Assembly (NCBI GenBank): GCA_039925965.1
Contig: JBDSXW010000035.1
Coordinates: 1 to 64,000 of the forward strand
DNA from: JAZKFT01 sp039925965
GTDB lineage: Bacteria; Bacteroidota; Bacteroidia; Chitinophagales; Chitinophagaceae
Direction of reading: 5' to 3'
Length of the DNA: 64,000 nt
Part shown: positions 51,596 to 61,192 of the stretch, in pieces
How the letters are laid out: every line of letters starts with the position of its first letter
Position numbering within the stretch: the stretch's first letter is position 1
Notes under the pieces: model-generated
The model's input: only the letters and a program-made list of their open reading frames with translations
Told to the model about the DNA's origin: nothing
Databases searched by the model: none
Made by a program: the position numbers and the translations under genes

Positions 51596-52255
51596 TTACC
51601 AGTTCCGGCGGTTTTTTCTACGGTCACGGTATTTCAAAATACGTGCCTTGCTTTCGTTACCATTCAAAAGCTTGTTTATATTCTTCTGGTGGGTAAGAAT
51701 CACCAATAAAGCAACGGCTATGGCGAACACGCGATACAATGGAACAGGTTCCCTGAAAATGAGAAGCAGAAATATCGGAAATGCGATGCTTGCAAGGATT
51801 GAACTGAGGGAAACAAAACGGGTAAGAAACAAAACAAGGATAAAAACAGCTACACAGCAAACGGCCACCAACGGCTGAATGGCTAGCACCATCCCAAACA
51901 CCGTGGCCACACCCTTGCCGCCTTTAAAGTCGGCCCACACGGGGAATATATGCCCCAGGATGGCGGCCAGGCCGAGTCCTATCTGGAAATTAGTTCTATG
52001 TGTTTCGTGATCCACTCCCAGGTAGGTTATCGGAAGAAGGAGGTAAAGCGAGGCCGCCATCACACCCTTAAGCATATCCACCACCATCACAAATGTACCC
52101 CATTTAGCCCCCAGCACCCGGTAGGTATTGGTAGCGCCCGCATTTCCACTGCCGTAATCTCTTATATCCACACCAAAAAAATACCGGCTCACCCATACCG
52201 AAGTCGGGATAGAGCCAATCATATACGCAATTACTATGAGGAGTAATTCTTTCAT
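51596..52255 (-). CDS. plsY: Glycerol-3-phosphate acyltransferase
   Basis: Transfers acyl from acyl phosphate to glycerol 3-phosphate, first step of phospholipid synthesis. 219 residues, five helices. Motifs: GSIPTSVWVSRYFFGVDIRDYGSGNAGATN in two parts (SIPTS and GSGNAGATN), GHIFPVWADFKGGKGVAT, and a basic C-terminus. ATG 52253-52255 is chosen: the frame reaches back to 52324 but adds His/Ser-rich residues. Confidence 0.93.
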   Translation of the reverse strand: MKELLLIVIAYMIGSIPTSVWVSRYFFGVDIRDYGSGNAGATNTYRVLGAKWGTFVMVVDMLKGVMAASLYLLLPITYLGVDHETHRTNFQIGLGLAAILGHIFPVWADFKGGKGVATVFGMVLAIQPLVAVCCVAVFILVLFLTRFVSLSSILASIAFPIFLLLIFREPVPLYRVFAIAVALLVILTHQKNINKLLNGNESKARILKYRDRRKNRRNW

Positions 52256-52346
52256 GCCTGGGGTGGATAGATTATAAATATGGAGTCCGGAGTGAGAGTG
52301 GGGCGTAGATAGCGGTGAGAACAAAAATAGCTATTCGGGGCATTAG

Positions 52347-53195
52347 TTAATAATTAATTAACGAACGCCATGCAGCGTCTGTGAACGCTAAGCATAACCA
52401 GCCATTTCGTTCTGTAGACTTTACCATTTTAAGGCCAGCTTCTCCGCCACTGTATACTATATCCGCAATATCATCCTTTAGTATACCGCTAATCAGCAAT
52501 ATACCGTTTTCATTCAAAATAGTGGAAAAGTCTTTAAGCGCTGCCAGGATGATATTCTTGTTGATATTGGCCAGGATCACATCTGCCTTACCAGCAGCGT
52601 TTGGATGGTTTGCCTTTATGATATTGATCCTCTCACAATTGTTCGCCTCCACATTTTCCCTGCCATTCTCAATACACCAGTCGTCACAATCGATCGCAAC
52701 AATCGTACTGGCACCCATTTTTTCCGCAAGTATGGCCAGTACGCCGGTACCCGTTCCAAAATCGATGACCGATTTTTTTTTAAAGTCAATGGACTGCATC
52801 GCCTTTAACATCATCCAGGTAGTGGCATGATGCCCGGTGCCAAAACTCATTTTAGGTGTGATAATGATTTCGTGCGCTACATGCGTGATGGGTGCATGAA
52901 AACCAGCCCTGACGGCGCAAAAATCACCAATGATAATCGGATGAAAATCCGACTCCCATAGTTTATTCCAGTTTTCTTCCTCCAGGATGGCTTTCGAAAA
53001 AAAAACTCCAGATTCCAGCAAACAGCTGTCAACGCCATTTTCGTCAAGATGTTCTTTGTAACCGCTGGCAACAAGGCTTGTATCGGTTTGCTCAAATCCA
53101 TGAAACCCAAAATCCTGAAGCAGTGCCACCAGCACCTCTTGCTTACCCGAATCCGTTTCTGCAATGGTGTAAGAAATATATTGTTTAGGCTGCAA
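52347..53195 (-). CDS. prmA: Ribosomal protein L11 methyltransferase
   Basis: 282 residues. SAM-binding motif VIDFGTGTGVLAILA, then IVAIDCDDWCIENGREN, and N-P-P-like VILANINKNII. The FGTGHHATTWMML region is conserved in PrmA. Trimethylates L11; non-essential. Start MQPKQYISYTI is normal. Confidence 0.92.
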   Translation of the reverse strand: MQPKQYISYTIAETDSGKQEVLVALLQDFGFHGFEQTDTSLVASGYKEHLDENGVDSCLLESGVFFSKAILEEENWNKLWESDFHPIIIGDFCAVRAGFHAPITHVAHEIIITPKMSFGTGHHATTWMMLKAMQSIDFKKKSVIDFGTGTGVLAILAEKMGASTIVAIDCDDWCIENGRENVEANNCERINIIKANHPNAAGKADVILANINKNIILAALKDFSTILNENGILLISGILKDDIADIVYSGGEAGLKMVKSTERNGWLCLAFTDAAWRSLINY

Positions 53196-53259
53196 TTAAA
53201 TAGTTTTATCAGGAGAAAAGAAAAAGGCAAATGTTCCATTCAGTCCATTATTCAACCTC

Positions 53260-54009
53260 TTAAACGTCGTTTCTGATGCAAATCCAGTTTTCCCTGTTCT
53301 TCGTAAAAGAAAACCCATACTTTTTCATGACCCCGAAAAACAAATCCGAAGTGCCGGGCTGGAGGTTGTCATGTAACTCGATAAATATGGATTTTACTTT
53401 CGGCAACCATCGGTCGATATCGCCTTCAAACACCGATTTTTCAGCACCTTCAATGTCGATTTTGAGTATATCGATTTCATCCCATTTCATCCTTGCCATT
53501 ATTTCATCAATGGTAATTGCCTCTACCATAGCCTCCCGCGGATCCAACGTTTCTTCGATCTTAAACGCCCAGCTCTCGTCTTCGCTGTCGGTTATTTTAA
53601 GGTAGCAGTTATTTTTCCATAACCCTTTCTTCAGTGCTGTAAATGCAGTTGAGGAATCGATATTCTTCAGGCACATGCTAAAGTTCTTATCCTCGGGCTC
53701 TATCATTACTACATGCGATCCCTTATGTTTTGCGTTCAGAAAAATAGCTGCCAATCCTATGTTGGCGCCGCAATCCACAATCCGTTTTACAGAAAAAGGA
53801 AGGCTCATATCATAACCTTTAGAAATAAAGATCTGGTCAAAAACCTCAATATCTGCTGTCCTCTTACGGAGATGGATGGTCTGTGCATAACCATCGATTT
53901 TTACCTGTACTTCATCCCGGCCGGCGGCCATCTTTAGAAACAGTGCTGGCCCCTTTATCATCCCAAATACCTGTATGTACCGATAGAACCTAATTAAAAA
54001 ATGAAGCAT
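53260..54009 (-). CDS. FkbM family methyltransferase
   Basis: 249 residues. SAM motif RIVDCGANIGLAAIFLN, HVVMIEPEDKNF, and EIDILKIDIEGAEKSVFEGD, typical of FkbM enzymes that O-methylate sugars. First gene at the left end of the glycan cluster, likely methylating the surface polysaccharide; it ends 64 bp before prmA, which may be outside the operon. Confidence 0.9.
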   Translation of the reverse strand: MLHFLIRFYRYIQVFGMIKGPALFLKMAAGRDEVQVKIDGYAQTIHLRKRTADIEVFDQIFISKGYDMSLPFSVKRIVDCGANIGLAAIFLNAKHKGSHVVMIEPEDKNFSMCLKNIDSSTAFTALKKGLWKNNCYLKITDSEDESWAFKIEETLDPREAMVEAITIDEIMARMKWDEIDILKIDIEGAEKSVFEGDIDRWLPKVKSIFIELHDNLQPGTSDLFFGVMKKYGFSFTKNRENWICIRNDV

Positions 54010-54063
54010 GCGTTTCAGTAATTTGAAAAAAATATACTTGTAAAAAAATATCCCACATTTGTG

Positions 54064-55101
54064 CTACCCGTGAAACCCGTTCACCTGTAAAATAGAATTC
54101 CAAACCAGTTTGTCTGGCCGGAGGTATTGCTGGTAATAGGCAAAATTATGCTCCATAGTATCTTTCCGCAGCTTATGATCAGCTATCATTAGCTCCACCT
54201 TTTCAAGACATTCCTGTGGGGTATTATAGATTTGGTAGTTAACATCGGGTGCGAGATTGCCTGGAGTAACGGCATTAACAGGAGTCGTAATAATGGCTTT
54301 TGAAAATGCAATGTATTCAGCGAATTTAAAGCCTACCGAGGTTTCAAGACCTGGGCTGGCAATGCCAATTGCGCATTGGCGCAGGTGTTTTACATAACTG
54401 CCTTTCTCGGTAAAAGTATTCCTTGGTAAAATGAGTTCAGGAGCTGCCTTTCTCGATAATTCATCATCAACCAATCCACCAATAAAATGGTCTCCGAGTC
54501 TATTTTTAAGTAACCTGATGATATCAATACGTTGCTGATTGATGTATTTTCTTTCCGCATTTTTTACCGCATCCGAAGTTTCCTGGTTCCATAGCCGGCC
54601 GGCAAAAATAACCTTCGGCGTTTCCAGAGGGTTAGGAAGTGCCTGCATGCTTTGAATGTCAGAACTTGCTGAAGCACTTTTAATGCCCACAACATTCGAG
54701 AGTAGGCCGGAGCGATTGAGCATGGCCCTCGCAAAAGCTTCTTTCGATTTCATGATGACTGCACATTTCAGGAAATGATCGCTCGGGGAAAAAACAGGGT
54801 AGTTAAGACCTAACGGAAGAATTTTAGGATACCTGTCCATCACCGATTGCTGGGCCATTCTTTTAAAGTAGAAATCGGCATCCGGGTAATAGTCCTGCAT
54901 AATCGTTTCAGGATTATCTCCCAAATCGTACACAATACGTTTGTTGTTTAACTCAGCACAAACAATACCTCGCAATGGCCGGAAGAAGCGGCCTTTATTA
55001 AAGGAGAGCTTTACCAGGCCAGCTTCTTCAAGCAATCCGAATCCAGTGTATATCTGGCTTACGTGTGCGCCAAGCCCCTCGATAAAAAGCTTAATTTCCA
55101 T
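54064..55101 (-). CDS. Glycosyltransferase (GT-B type)
   Basis: 345 residues. Lacks a signal peptide; C-terminal GIASPGLETSVGFKFAEYIAFSKAI has the E-x7-E-like nucleotide-sugar pattern and is followed by TTPVNAVTPGNLAPDVNY. N-terminus MEIKLFIEGLGAHVSQIYTG is typical of such enzymes. Exact family and donor not clear. In the cluster between the FkbM and amidotransferase genes. Confidence 0.8.
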   Translation of the reverse strand: MEIKLFIEGLGAHVSQIYTGFGLLEEAGLVKLSFNKGRFFRPLRGIVCAELNNKRIVYDLGDNPETIMQDYYPDADFYFKRMAQQSVMDRYPKILPLGLNYPVFSPSDHFLKCAVIMKSKEAFARAMLNRSGLLSNVVGIKSASASSDIQSMQALPNPLETPKVIFAGRLWNQETSDAVKNAERKYINQQRIDIIRLLKNRLGDHFIGGLVDDELSRKAAPELILPRNTFTEKGSYVKHLRQCAIGIASPGLETSVGFKFAEYIAFSKAIITTPVNAVTPGNLAPDVNYQIYNTPQECLEKVELMIADHKLRKDTMEHNFAYYQQYLRPDKLVWNSILQVNGFHG

Positions 55102-55138
55102 TATTCTGAAACAGGTTAATGATTAAATGTGAGATTCA

Positions 55139-56293
55139 CTATTTCGGTGCCAGGCCCCTTTTGCGAAGCTTATTCAGTACCGTTCTGAATTTCAGTTCCC
55201 ATTTGTGGTTGTTGGGATAATCAAAAATTGTCTTTATCGGCAACTTCATAATCGCATCAAAGTCCCCCGCCGAGATACCGAATTTCTTAAGCATATACTC
55301 GGTGTCTTCTGCAATTAGTTCAGCAGGGGCAGTAGGGGCTGCAACGATGGCAAGCGCTTGTTCCCTTGTCAGTTCTTTTGTGCCGAGGATCAGGCAGGTA
55401 TTATGCGGCTTCCGTTTATCTATTCCAAACTTGGTGGGCAAAATATAAGATTGAAAAAACCGGGTGTAGATGCTCTCGTAATGTTTGCCGCTATAGGGGC
55501 GGTATTCCAGTTCCCTTTCCAGGACCACCATGGCATCCTTCTTGATAAAGTCCATGTAGTTAAGCAAATTCACTATCCGCATTTTTTTAATGACATTGTA
55601 ATAAAAGAATTTGGAAATGCTTAAATGTGGCATCGAACTGATGTCTTTCGTTCCGAACTTTTTTTGAACGCCTTTGAGGTACCTCCAGTCGAGATAACCC
55701 CTGGCCCAGGTGGGCGGCAGCAATCCCTCGCTGCGAAAGTTCATGCCACTAAGAATATAACGCACGCCAAATTTGTGTGCTATATCGTACATCGTAGCAG
55801 CTATAATATGATCGGTTGGCACTTCAGCATCAGGTGTGGAAGCCTTTAGAAATGACAATTGCCAATCGCTAAAAATCTCCCAGTCCACAACTACCGTGTA
55901 AAGATCAATATTAAGAATCTTAAGGATATTCTCGACATTTTTTACAGCGAGTTCACTGTTCCAGCCATTGTCCAGGTGTACTGCAAGCGGCCGAAGGCCC
56001 ATTTTCTTTACGAGGTATGCCACGTAAGAGCTATCCACGCCCCCGCTGACCCCTATAATGCAATCGTATTTTTTACCGGCGCCTTCGCTTTTTATTTTTT
56101 CGACAATGGCTTGCAGCTCCGCATCCCGGGTTTCCAGTTTCGGCAGCCGGTATTCCAGCTTTTCCAAAAATTCATAATAATAGTTGCACACCCCATTTTC
56201 GTCAAACCTTATGGTTGGATCGGCAATATTGTCCATTACCGTTTTAGTACAGATCTTGTAGTCAGGATCATTTACACTTCTCACTTCACTCAT
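55139..56293 (-). CDS. wbpG: N-acetyl sugar amidotransferase (WbpG/PseA/LegA type)
   Basis: 384 residues. N-terminal CTKTVMDN resembles the metal-binding CTxCVMP motif with the second Cys replaced by Thr. PP-loop ATPase IIGVSGGVDSSYVAYL near residue 80. With HisH- and HisF-like partners it uses glutamine-derived ammonia to convert a sugar carboxylate or acetamido group to the amide or acetamidino form, as in Pseudomonas O-antigen. Adjacent to both partners, so the trio is complete. Confidence 0.88.
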   Translation of the reverse strand: MSEVRSVNDPDYKICTKTVMDNIADPTIRFDENGVCNYYYEFLEKLEYRLPKLETRDAELQAIVEKIKSEGAGKKYDCIIGVSGGVDSSYVAYLVKKMGLRPLAVHLDNGWNSELAVKNVENILKILNIDLYTVVVDWEIFSDWQLSFLKASTPDAEVPTDHIIAATMYDIAHKFGVRYILSGMNFRSEGLLPPTWARGYLDWRYLKGVQKKFGTKDISSMPHLSISKFFYYNVIKKMRIVNLLNYMDFIKKDAMVVLERELEYRPYSGKHYESIYTRFFQSYILPTKFGIDKRKPHNTCLILGTKELTREQALAIVAAPTAPAELIAEDTEYMLKKFGISAGDFDAIMKLPIKTIFDYPNNHKWELKFRTVLNKLRKRGLAPK

Positions 56294-56304
56294 TTGATCA
56301 GGGG

Positions 56305-57066
56305 TTAGGATAAAAGGCCTTTTAATTCTTTTTGTGTGGGGTAGTTAATAAGAACAGCCTTATGCGGACCATGATATACAAACATGGATCCAGCCGCAAA
56401 AGCCGCCGCATTGGTTTTTTCGCTACACTCCTTTATATCATCCAGTTTGCCGGCACCCCCGCATGCTATCACGGGAATACCGACCCTCATTGAGATCTCT
56501 TTTACCAGGCTCACATCATAGCCATTCATTTTACCGTCGCAATCAATACTATTTACGAGCAATTCGCCCGCTCCGGCCTTCTCCAGTTGCTCACAGTACT
56601 CATACACATTACCCTTCTGGCTTTTGCTGCCGTCATGGCTATAGAGTTCGTACTTACCAAAAACGTTCTTTTTCACATCAACACCTGCCACAATGGTGGA
56701 TGCGCCAAAACGTTCAAACAGTTCGGGTATGAGTTTTGGATTCTCAAAAGCGGCGGTATTGATTACCACTTTTTCAATCCCCATTTTCAGCAACTTACGC
56801 ACCTGCTCCACACTTGTGATATTGCCGCCGTATCCAAACGGCATAAATGCCTCATCTATTATTTTCCCCAACAACTCGTAATTAGGCTCTTTTTTGTTTT
56901 TGCTGGCTTCAATATCGAGGAAACATAGTTCATCTACTTCCTTGTCGTTAAAGAGCTTTACCGCGTTGATAGGATCGCCAATATACACCGGGTTTTTAAA
57001 TTGCACCGTTTTATACAGTCCGTTGCCACGCAATAACAATACTGGAATGACTCTTTTACTAAGCAT
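56305..57066 (-). CDS. wbuZ: HisF-like sugar-amidation cyclase subunit (WbuZ type)
   Basis: 253-residue TIM barrel. RVIPVLLLRGNGLYKTVQF instead of HisF's usual IPCLDV start, GIEKVVINTAAF, AGAGELLVNSIDCDGKMNGYD and VIACGGAGKLDDI. Related to imidazole glycerol phosphate synthase but partnered with the amidotransferase. True histidine HisF is ruled unlikely by context. 12 bp upstream of the amidotransferase. Confidence 0.9.
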   Translation of the reverse strand: MLSKRVIPVLLLRGNGLYKTVQFKNPVYIGDPINAVKLFNDKEVDELCFLDIEASKNKKEPNYELLGKIIDEAFMPFGYGGNITSVEQVRKLLKMGIEKVVINTAAFENPKLIPELFERFGASTIVAGVDVKKNVFGKYELYSHDGSKSQKGNVYEYCEQLEKAGAGELLVNSIDCDGKMNGYDVSLVKEISMRVGIPVIACGGAGKLDDIKECSEKTNAAAFAAGSMFVYHGPHKAVLINYPTQKELKGLLS

Positions 57067-57240
57067 TTTTTAAGGTTTCAGAGTCTGAAGTATGGGTTCG
57101 GTTTTTAGGGTTCAACTTGCTATTTTCTGGCATCTCGGGATCTGTATTCACTATTGGATCTAAAAGATCATCTACGACGCACAGCTAAGAAATCCATTTG
57201 CTTATAATAGAGGGTCTGCCACACCCACTGTTACTGCTAC

Positions 57241-57864
57241 CTATAATTCACAAAAATTGCGATAAACTTTCATCCCGTATTTATGGCTTTTTTCAGGATG
57301 ACACTGCATGCCCATGATATTCTCATTGGCAATTACGGAATCATATTCGTATCCAAACATAGTTTTTCCTTTGCTCTGCCCGGCGTCGTTGCATTGGGCT
57401 GCATAAGAATGTACGAAATAAAAACGCATTTCCTCATCCCGGTCTTTAAACAGCACAAATGACTCGTCTACCGGTTTTACTACATTCCAACCTATATGAG
57501 GGATCTTTAATTTTTCGCCGCCGGGAACATTGCCAAAATTGAATTTTTTAACGTCCGCGTCTATCCAGCCAAAACCCCCCATCACTCCTTCTTCGCTCTT
57601 GTTGCAAAGCAATTGCATACCCAGGCAAATTCCAAGCACTGGTTTCTTTTTTACAAGGGCGAATTCGTTGAGTGCATCAAACAGACAGAGCTCTTTCAGC
57701 TTTTCAATTGCCGCGTCAAATGCTCCTACGCCAGGCAGGATCACCTTATCAATTCCATCCAGTTCGGCTTCGCAATGAACCACCTTGCTCTGGTATCCTA
57801 CTTTTTTTATCATGTTGGCAATACTGCCGATATTGCCCATACCATAATCAATTATTCCAATCAT
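57241..57864 (-). CDS. hisH: HisH-like glutamine amidotransferase of sugar amidation
   Basis: 207-residue glutaminase: IIDYGMGNIGSIANMIKK, VILPGVGAFDAA, nucleophile Cys in GICLGMQLL, and the His-Glu pair in CHPEKSHKYG. Supplies ammonia to the sugar amidation step; the WbuY form rather than the histidine enzyme. Its ATG overlaps the lspA stop by 4 bp; 174 bp separate it from the HisF-like gene, with a repeat-like tract (GTTTCAGAGTCTGAAG). Confidence 0.9.
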   Translation of the reverse strand: MIGIIDYGMGNIGSIANMIKKVGYQSKVVHCEAELDGIDKVILPGVGAFDAAIEKLKELCLFDALNEFALVKKKPVLGICLGMQLLCNKSEEGVMGGFGWIDADVKKFNFGNVPGGEKLKIPHIGWNVVKPVDESFVLFKDRDEEMRFYFVHSYAAQCNDAGQSKGKTMFGYEYDSVIANENIMGMQCHPEKSHKYGMKVYRNFCEL

Positions 57865-58364
57865 ACGTTTTCTTCAGTGTGTCTTTTACGAAACCTTGAA
57901 ACCACCATTAAAATTAAAGCCGTTGTAACGTACATATCCGCCACGTTAAATATTCCGGTACGAAAGTTGCCGACGCCGACATTCAAAAAATCAGTAACAT
58001 GCCTGTCGTACAACATTCGATCAATAATATTACCAACACCGCCAGAAAAGATCAGGGCTAATGGAAGCATTTGGGACAAAGTCATTTTGCGGTAATTTTT
58101 CATTGCATAAATCAGTACCCCGGTGAGTACCAGCAACGGCAATATCGTAAAAACGACCGAACTTACGGCTTTCGGCCAGTGATCTCCCATACCTAAAAAA
58201 GCACCAGTGTTCTCTGCGTATTCCAGCCGCAATAGGTTATGCCAATAACTAATCGGTTCCCTATTTTGCAAATGATGTTTCGCCAGGTTTTTAGTCACCC
58301 GGTCGCAACCAATAGAACAAATGCAGATGACGCAAAAAAGTAAAACTTTATTCGGCAGTTTCAT
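57861..58364 (-). CDS. lspA: Lipoprotein signal peptidase II
   Basis: 167 residues, four helices. Catalytic Asp pair in GGVGNIIDRM and TGIFNVADMYVT; other motifs DRVTKNLA and YAENTGAFLG. It cleaves prolipoproteins at the lipobox. Placement inside a polysaccharide cluster, overlapping the HisH-like gene, is unusual; it could be the only lspA or a paralogue. A Cys in the first helix (CSIGCDRVTK) is atypical. Confidence 0.93.
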   Translation of the reverse strand: MKLPNKVLLFCVICICSIGCDRVTKNLAKHHLQNREPISYWHNLLRLEYAENTGAFLGMGDHWPKAVSSVVFTILPLLVLTGVLIYAMKNYRKMTLSQMLPLALIFSGGVGNIIDRMLYDRHVTDFLNVGVGNFRTGIFNVADMYVTTALILMVVSRFRKRHTEENV

Positions 58365-58394
58365 TTTATAATGGTTAATGCCACGTATCCATCG

Positions 58395-59441
58395 TCAATT
58401 CTTGAGAAAACTACTGTAGTAACCAACAATTTTTACTGCAATATTAGGTAGTTCTACCTCATTCACCTTATCTAAACCGTTGCTGCGCATGTTTTTGCGC
58501 AAAACTTTCAGCATCTCATGTGCCAGGTCGCGGGGCTCAAAGCTGTCCACCACCGCCGATGGCGTCACGTTGTGAAGTCTTTCAGCCGCGTCACCCACAT
58601 TAACGCTAACTACCGGTAGATTACAGGCCAACGCTTCCTTAATACTATTATTACTGCCCTCGTGATAGGATGTCATAAGTAATAAATTAGCTGCATTGTA
58701 GTACCAGACCAGTTCCGCATGAGGGATACCTTGCACCATGAATAGTTGCGCGGATGGTAATTCTTCCTTAAGCGCTTCGAAAGCCTTTTTTGCGAGGGGC
58801 ATGTTTTTTACATACGCATCCGACGAAAAAAAAAGTATCACCGGTTTTTCCATTTCCCAGGCCAGGTGCTTTCTTGCGTCGGCGACCGGTATCGGAAAAA
58901 ATTTAGCGAGGCTGATTCCTTCGCAAATGGCAATGGCTTTTTTGCGCGACGAAACCCAAAGCCTTTCCTTCATTTTCCCGCTCATGACAATGACGCCACT
59001 TGCGAACACGATCGTAAGCTGGCTGAAAAAAGACAACATCCTACCCATCAGGGTTCTGGACCCATTTTGCTTATACTGTCCGTATAAATCGCTGCCTAAT
59101 AATGAAATAATATACACGCAGGGGCAGAGGAATGCCGTAAAAAAAGAAGACATACCGCCCCAGTATTGATTCACGAGCTCGTATTCCTTTCCTTTAACCA
59201 GCTGCCGGATTTTTATGGCCGCCTTAATACAATTCAGTGGATTTTTACGGCCGGTAAAATAAATATGATCGACCAATATACCCTGTTCTGTTATGCTCTC
59301 ACGGGTTTGCATATTGTTCACGACCTCGCCATACCGGAAATACTGCATGCCTTGTGTGATTGTAGGCTCCTGGAAAAGCTGCTGATCTTTATAGTCATCC
59401 GGATTTACAGGTGTTCCTACCTGCACTATTAAAACCTTCAT
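58395..59441 (-). CDS. Glycosyltransferase family 4
   Basis: 348 residues. C-terminal SYHEGSNNSIKEALACNLPVVS has the GT4 E-x7-E motif; the mid part has GSDLYGQY and ISLLGSD. N-terminus MKVLIVQVGTPVNPDDY is GT-B. Likely adds a sugar in the repeat unit. 30 bp upstream of lspA's start region in transcription order. Confidence 0.88.
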   Translation of the reverse strand: MKVLIVQVGTPVNPDDYKDQQLFQEPTITQGMQYFRYGEVVNNMQTRESITEQGILVDHIYFTGRKNPLNCIKAAIKIRQLVKGKEYELVNQYWGGMSSFFTAFLCPCVYIISLLGSDLYGQYKQNGSRTLMGRMLSFFSQLTIVFASGVIVMSGKMKERLWVSSRKKAIAICEGISLAKFFPIPVADARKHLAWEMEKPVILFFSSDAYVKNMPLAKKAFEALKEELPSAQLFMVQGIPHAELVWYYNAANLLLMTSYHEGSNNSIKEALACNLPVVSVNVGDAAERLHNVTPSAVVDSFEPRDLAHEMLKVLRKNMRSNGLDKVNEVELPNIAVKIVGYYSSFLKN

Positions 59442-59455
59442 GTGTGTGATTTTTG

Positions 59456-61192
59456 TTAGTCTTTCAAAAAACGATTTAATAAGATTACCGTGCGCAGGTG
59501 TTCGTATTGTTCTTGTTTAGCGGTTGGTAAGAAGGCCGCAACAGCCTCCGCATCCAGTAGGCCGGCAAGACCCTGATGATTTTTCAGCTGCTGCACCAGC
59601 ACCTCGCGTTCCAATGTCGTACCATTATTTAAAGTTCCGGACACCCCGCCCAATTTCCTGATGACATTTTTTATGCCTGGAGGTGCACTCCTGAATGACT
59701 CCTGCACCCTTTTCCGTGCTATAAATTTCCAATTGTTGATGCTGTGACCACTTGCATCGGGTATATCGGCGATCTCCCGGCTCAATGAATTTTGAAAGGG
59801 CCGGTAAATAGTATAATGTTTTTTGTAAACGTCGGGGACCAGCATAGCCGCCCTGAAAAAATCAAGGTCATAAAAAGGTGTGGTGGCCCAGGCAAAATAA
59901 CGGGTCCTGTCTTCACCCTCATACATGCAGGTACCTGCCCTTTCGTATACCGTGAAATGAATGCTCTTGTTATTTATCTGCTGCTCAGGATAATTGTTTA
60001 CAGCCTGGTAAATCAATTGATATATCTCATCTGCAGCCATGCCGAGCAACCCGGCCACTTTCCCCACCGGCGTCATGGCATGGCGGCGACTTAACTGCAT
60101 CACCAGGTCGTCAATAGAAAGATTGGTATTTTTCTCCCCCAGGTAAGGCAGGGCTTTGTCGCCCCCATCGCCGGTTACGTATAAAAAACTGCTGTTTTTC
60201 TGTAGCATTTTCTTATAAAAATCATGGATGAAAGCCATGGCCAGGTAGTTCATGCCCATTTTATTTTCCAGTAGCTCGTCTTCAAATGACGTACTTCCTT
60301 CGATGGTGTATACTGAAAAAGGGATCTGTAGCTGAGCGGCAATAGTTTCAGCAATCAAGGCATCCCGTTCCGCACCAGGCATACTGAAGCTGGAAGCAAT
60401 CAACCGGTTGTGTTTTATCATTTCGGCAAAACCGACCGCGACCGCTCTTGAGTCCTGTCCGCCACTTTGGGAAATATTGATCAGACCCGGCCAGGCATCC
60501 GCGATTCGTGAACAAGCTTGCCTAAAAAGATGTGCTAATTGCGCTGCCTGTTCCGAAATGTGAGCAGTATTCCTGGCATCGAAATTAAAGGCGGCTCCAA
60601 AATCAACTCTAGCGTCTCCGGTTGTCAGGTCAAGTTCCACAAGCGAGCCACCGGGTAAGCGGTAAACGTGTTGATATGGTGTACGGAAGCCAATATAATA
60701 ACCGCTCCACAGAAAGGAAGCCACGCCCAACCTGTCTGGTTCCAACAAGTGAGCCTCTGCCAGTAAACCAAGGTGCCGGCCGGCAAAAAAATATGCTGCT
60801 GTTTGATAATAATACACTGGCAACCTGGCTAACGGATCGTTGACGATATATAACTGACTACCTTTTTGAATCCAAAGACACCACTCTCCCGTCCAATGGG
60901 CGGTTTGTTCCCGTAACTTTAAGATAGCCGCCGTTTCGTTTGAAAGCGCTTGCGTAACGACCGTGTTGATATGCTGTAACGATAAATTGTAAACCATTCC
61001 CTCGAGCATGGCAACACCATCAGGAATATTGAATCTATATATCGGGTACGATTCGAATGGCCTGACTGATAAAAAAGTAAAGGCCGATTGGTATTCAGGC
61101 GGTAGTGAAAAAACCGACACCTCACTAGCCCAGGAAAAATGACTGTGTTGTATTGCCGTTTTATTAAGCTTTAGATTTAGGCCTGCTGTCAC
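59456..61192 (-). CDS. Asparagine synthase-related protein
   Basis: 578 residues. PP-loop INISQSGGQDSRAVAVGF marks the ATP-pyrophosphatase domain. The N-terminal glutaminase-like half is present in shape (LSVRPFESYPIYRF, WCLWIQKGSQLYIV) but does not start with the nucleophile Cys2, so it cannot hydrolyse glutamine in the usual way. Such asparagine synthase-like enzymes occur in capsule clusters and may amidate a sugar or an amino acid linked to the glycan. Overlaps the polymerase gene by 29 bp. Confidence 0.85.
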   Translation of the reverse strand: MTAGLNLKLNKTAIQHSHFSWASEVSVFSLPPEYQSAFTFLSVRPFESYPIYRFNIPDGVAMLEGMVYNLSLQHINTVVTQALSNETAAILKLREQTAHWTGEWCLWIQKGSQLYIVNDPLARLPVYYYQTAAYFFAGRHLGLLAEAHLLEPDRLGVASFLWSGYYIGFRTPYQHVYRLPGGSLVELDLTTGDARVDFGAAFNFDARNTAHISEQAAQLAHLFRQACSRIADAWPGLINISQSGGQDSRAVAVGFAEMIKHNRLIASSFSMPGAERDALIAETIAAQLQIPFSVYTIEGSTSFEDELLENKMGMNYLAMAFIHDFYKKMLQKNSSFLYVTGDGGDKALPYLGEKNTNLSIDDLVMQLSRRHAMTPVGKVAGLLGMAADEIYQLIYQAVNNYPEQQINNKSIHFTVYERAGTCMYEGEDRTRYFAWATTPFYDLDFFRAAMLVPDVYKKHYTIYRPFQNSLSREIADIPDASGHSINNWKFIARKRVQESFRSAPPGIKNVIRKLGGVSGTLNNGTTLEREVLVQQLKNHQGLAGLLDAEAVAAFLPTAKQEQYEHLRTVILLNRFLKD

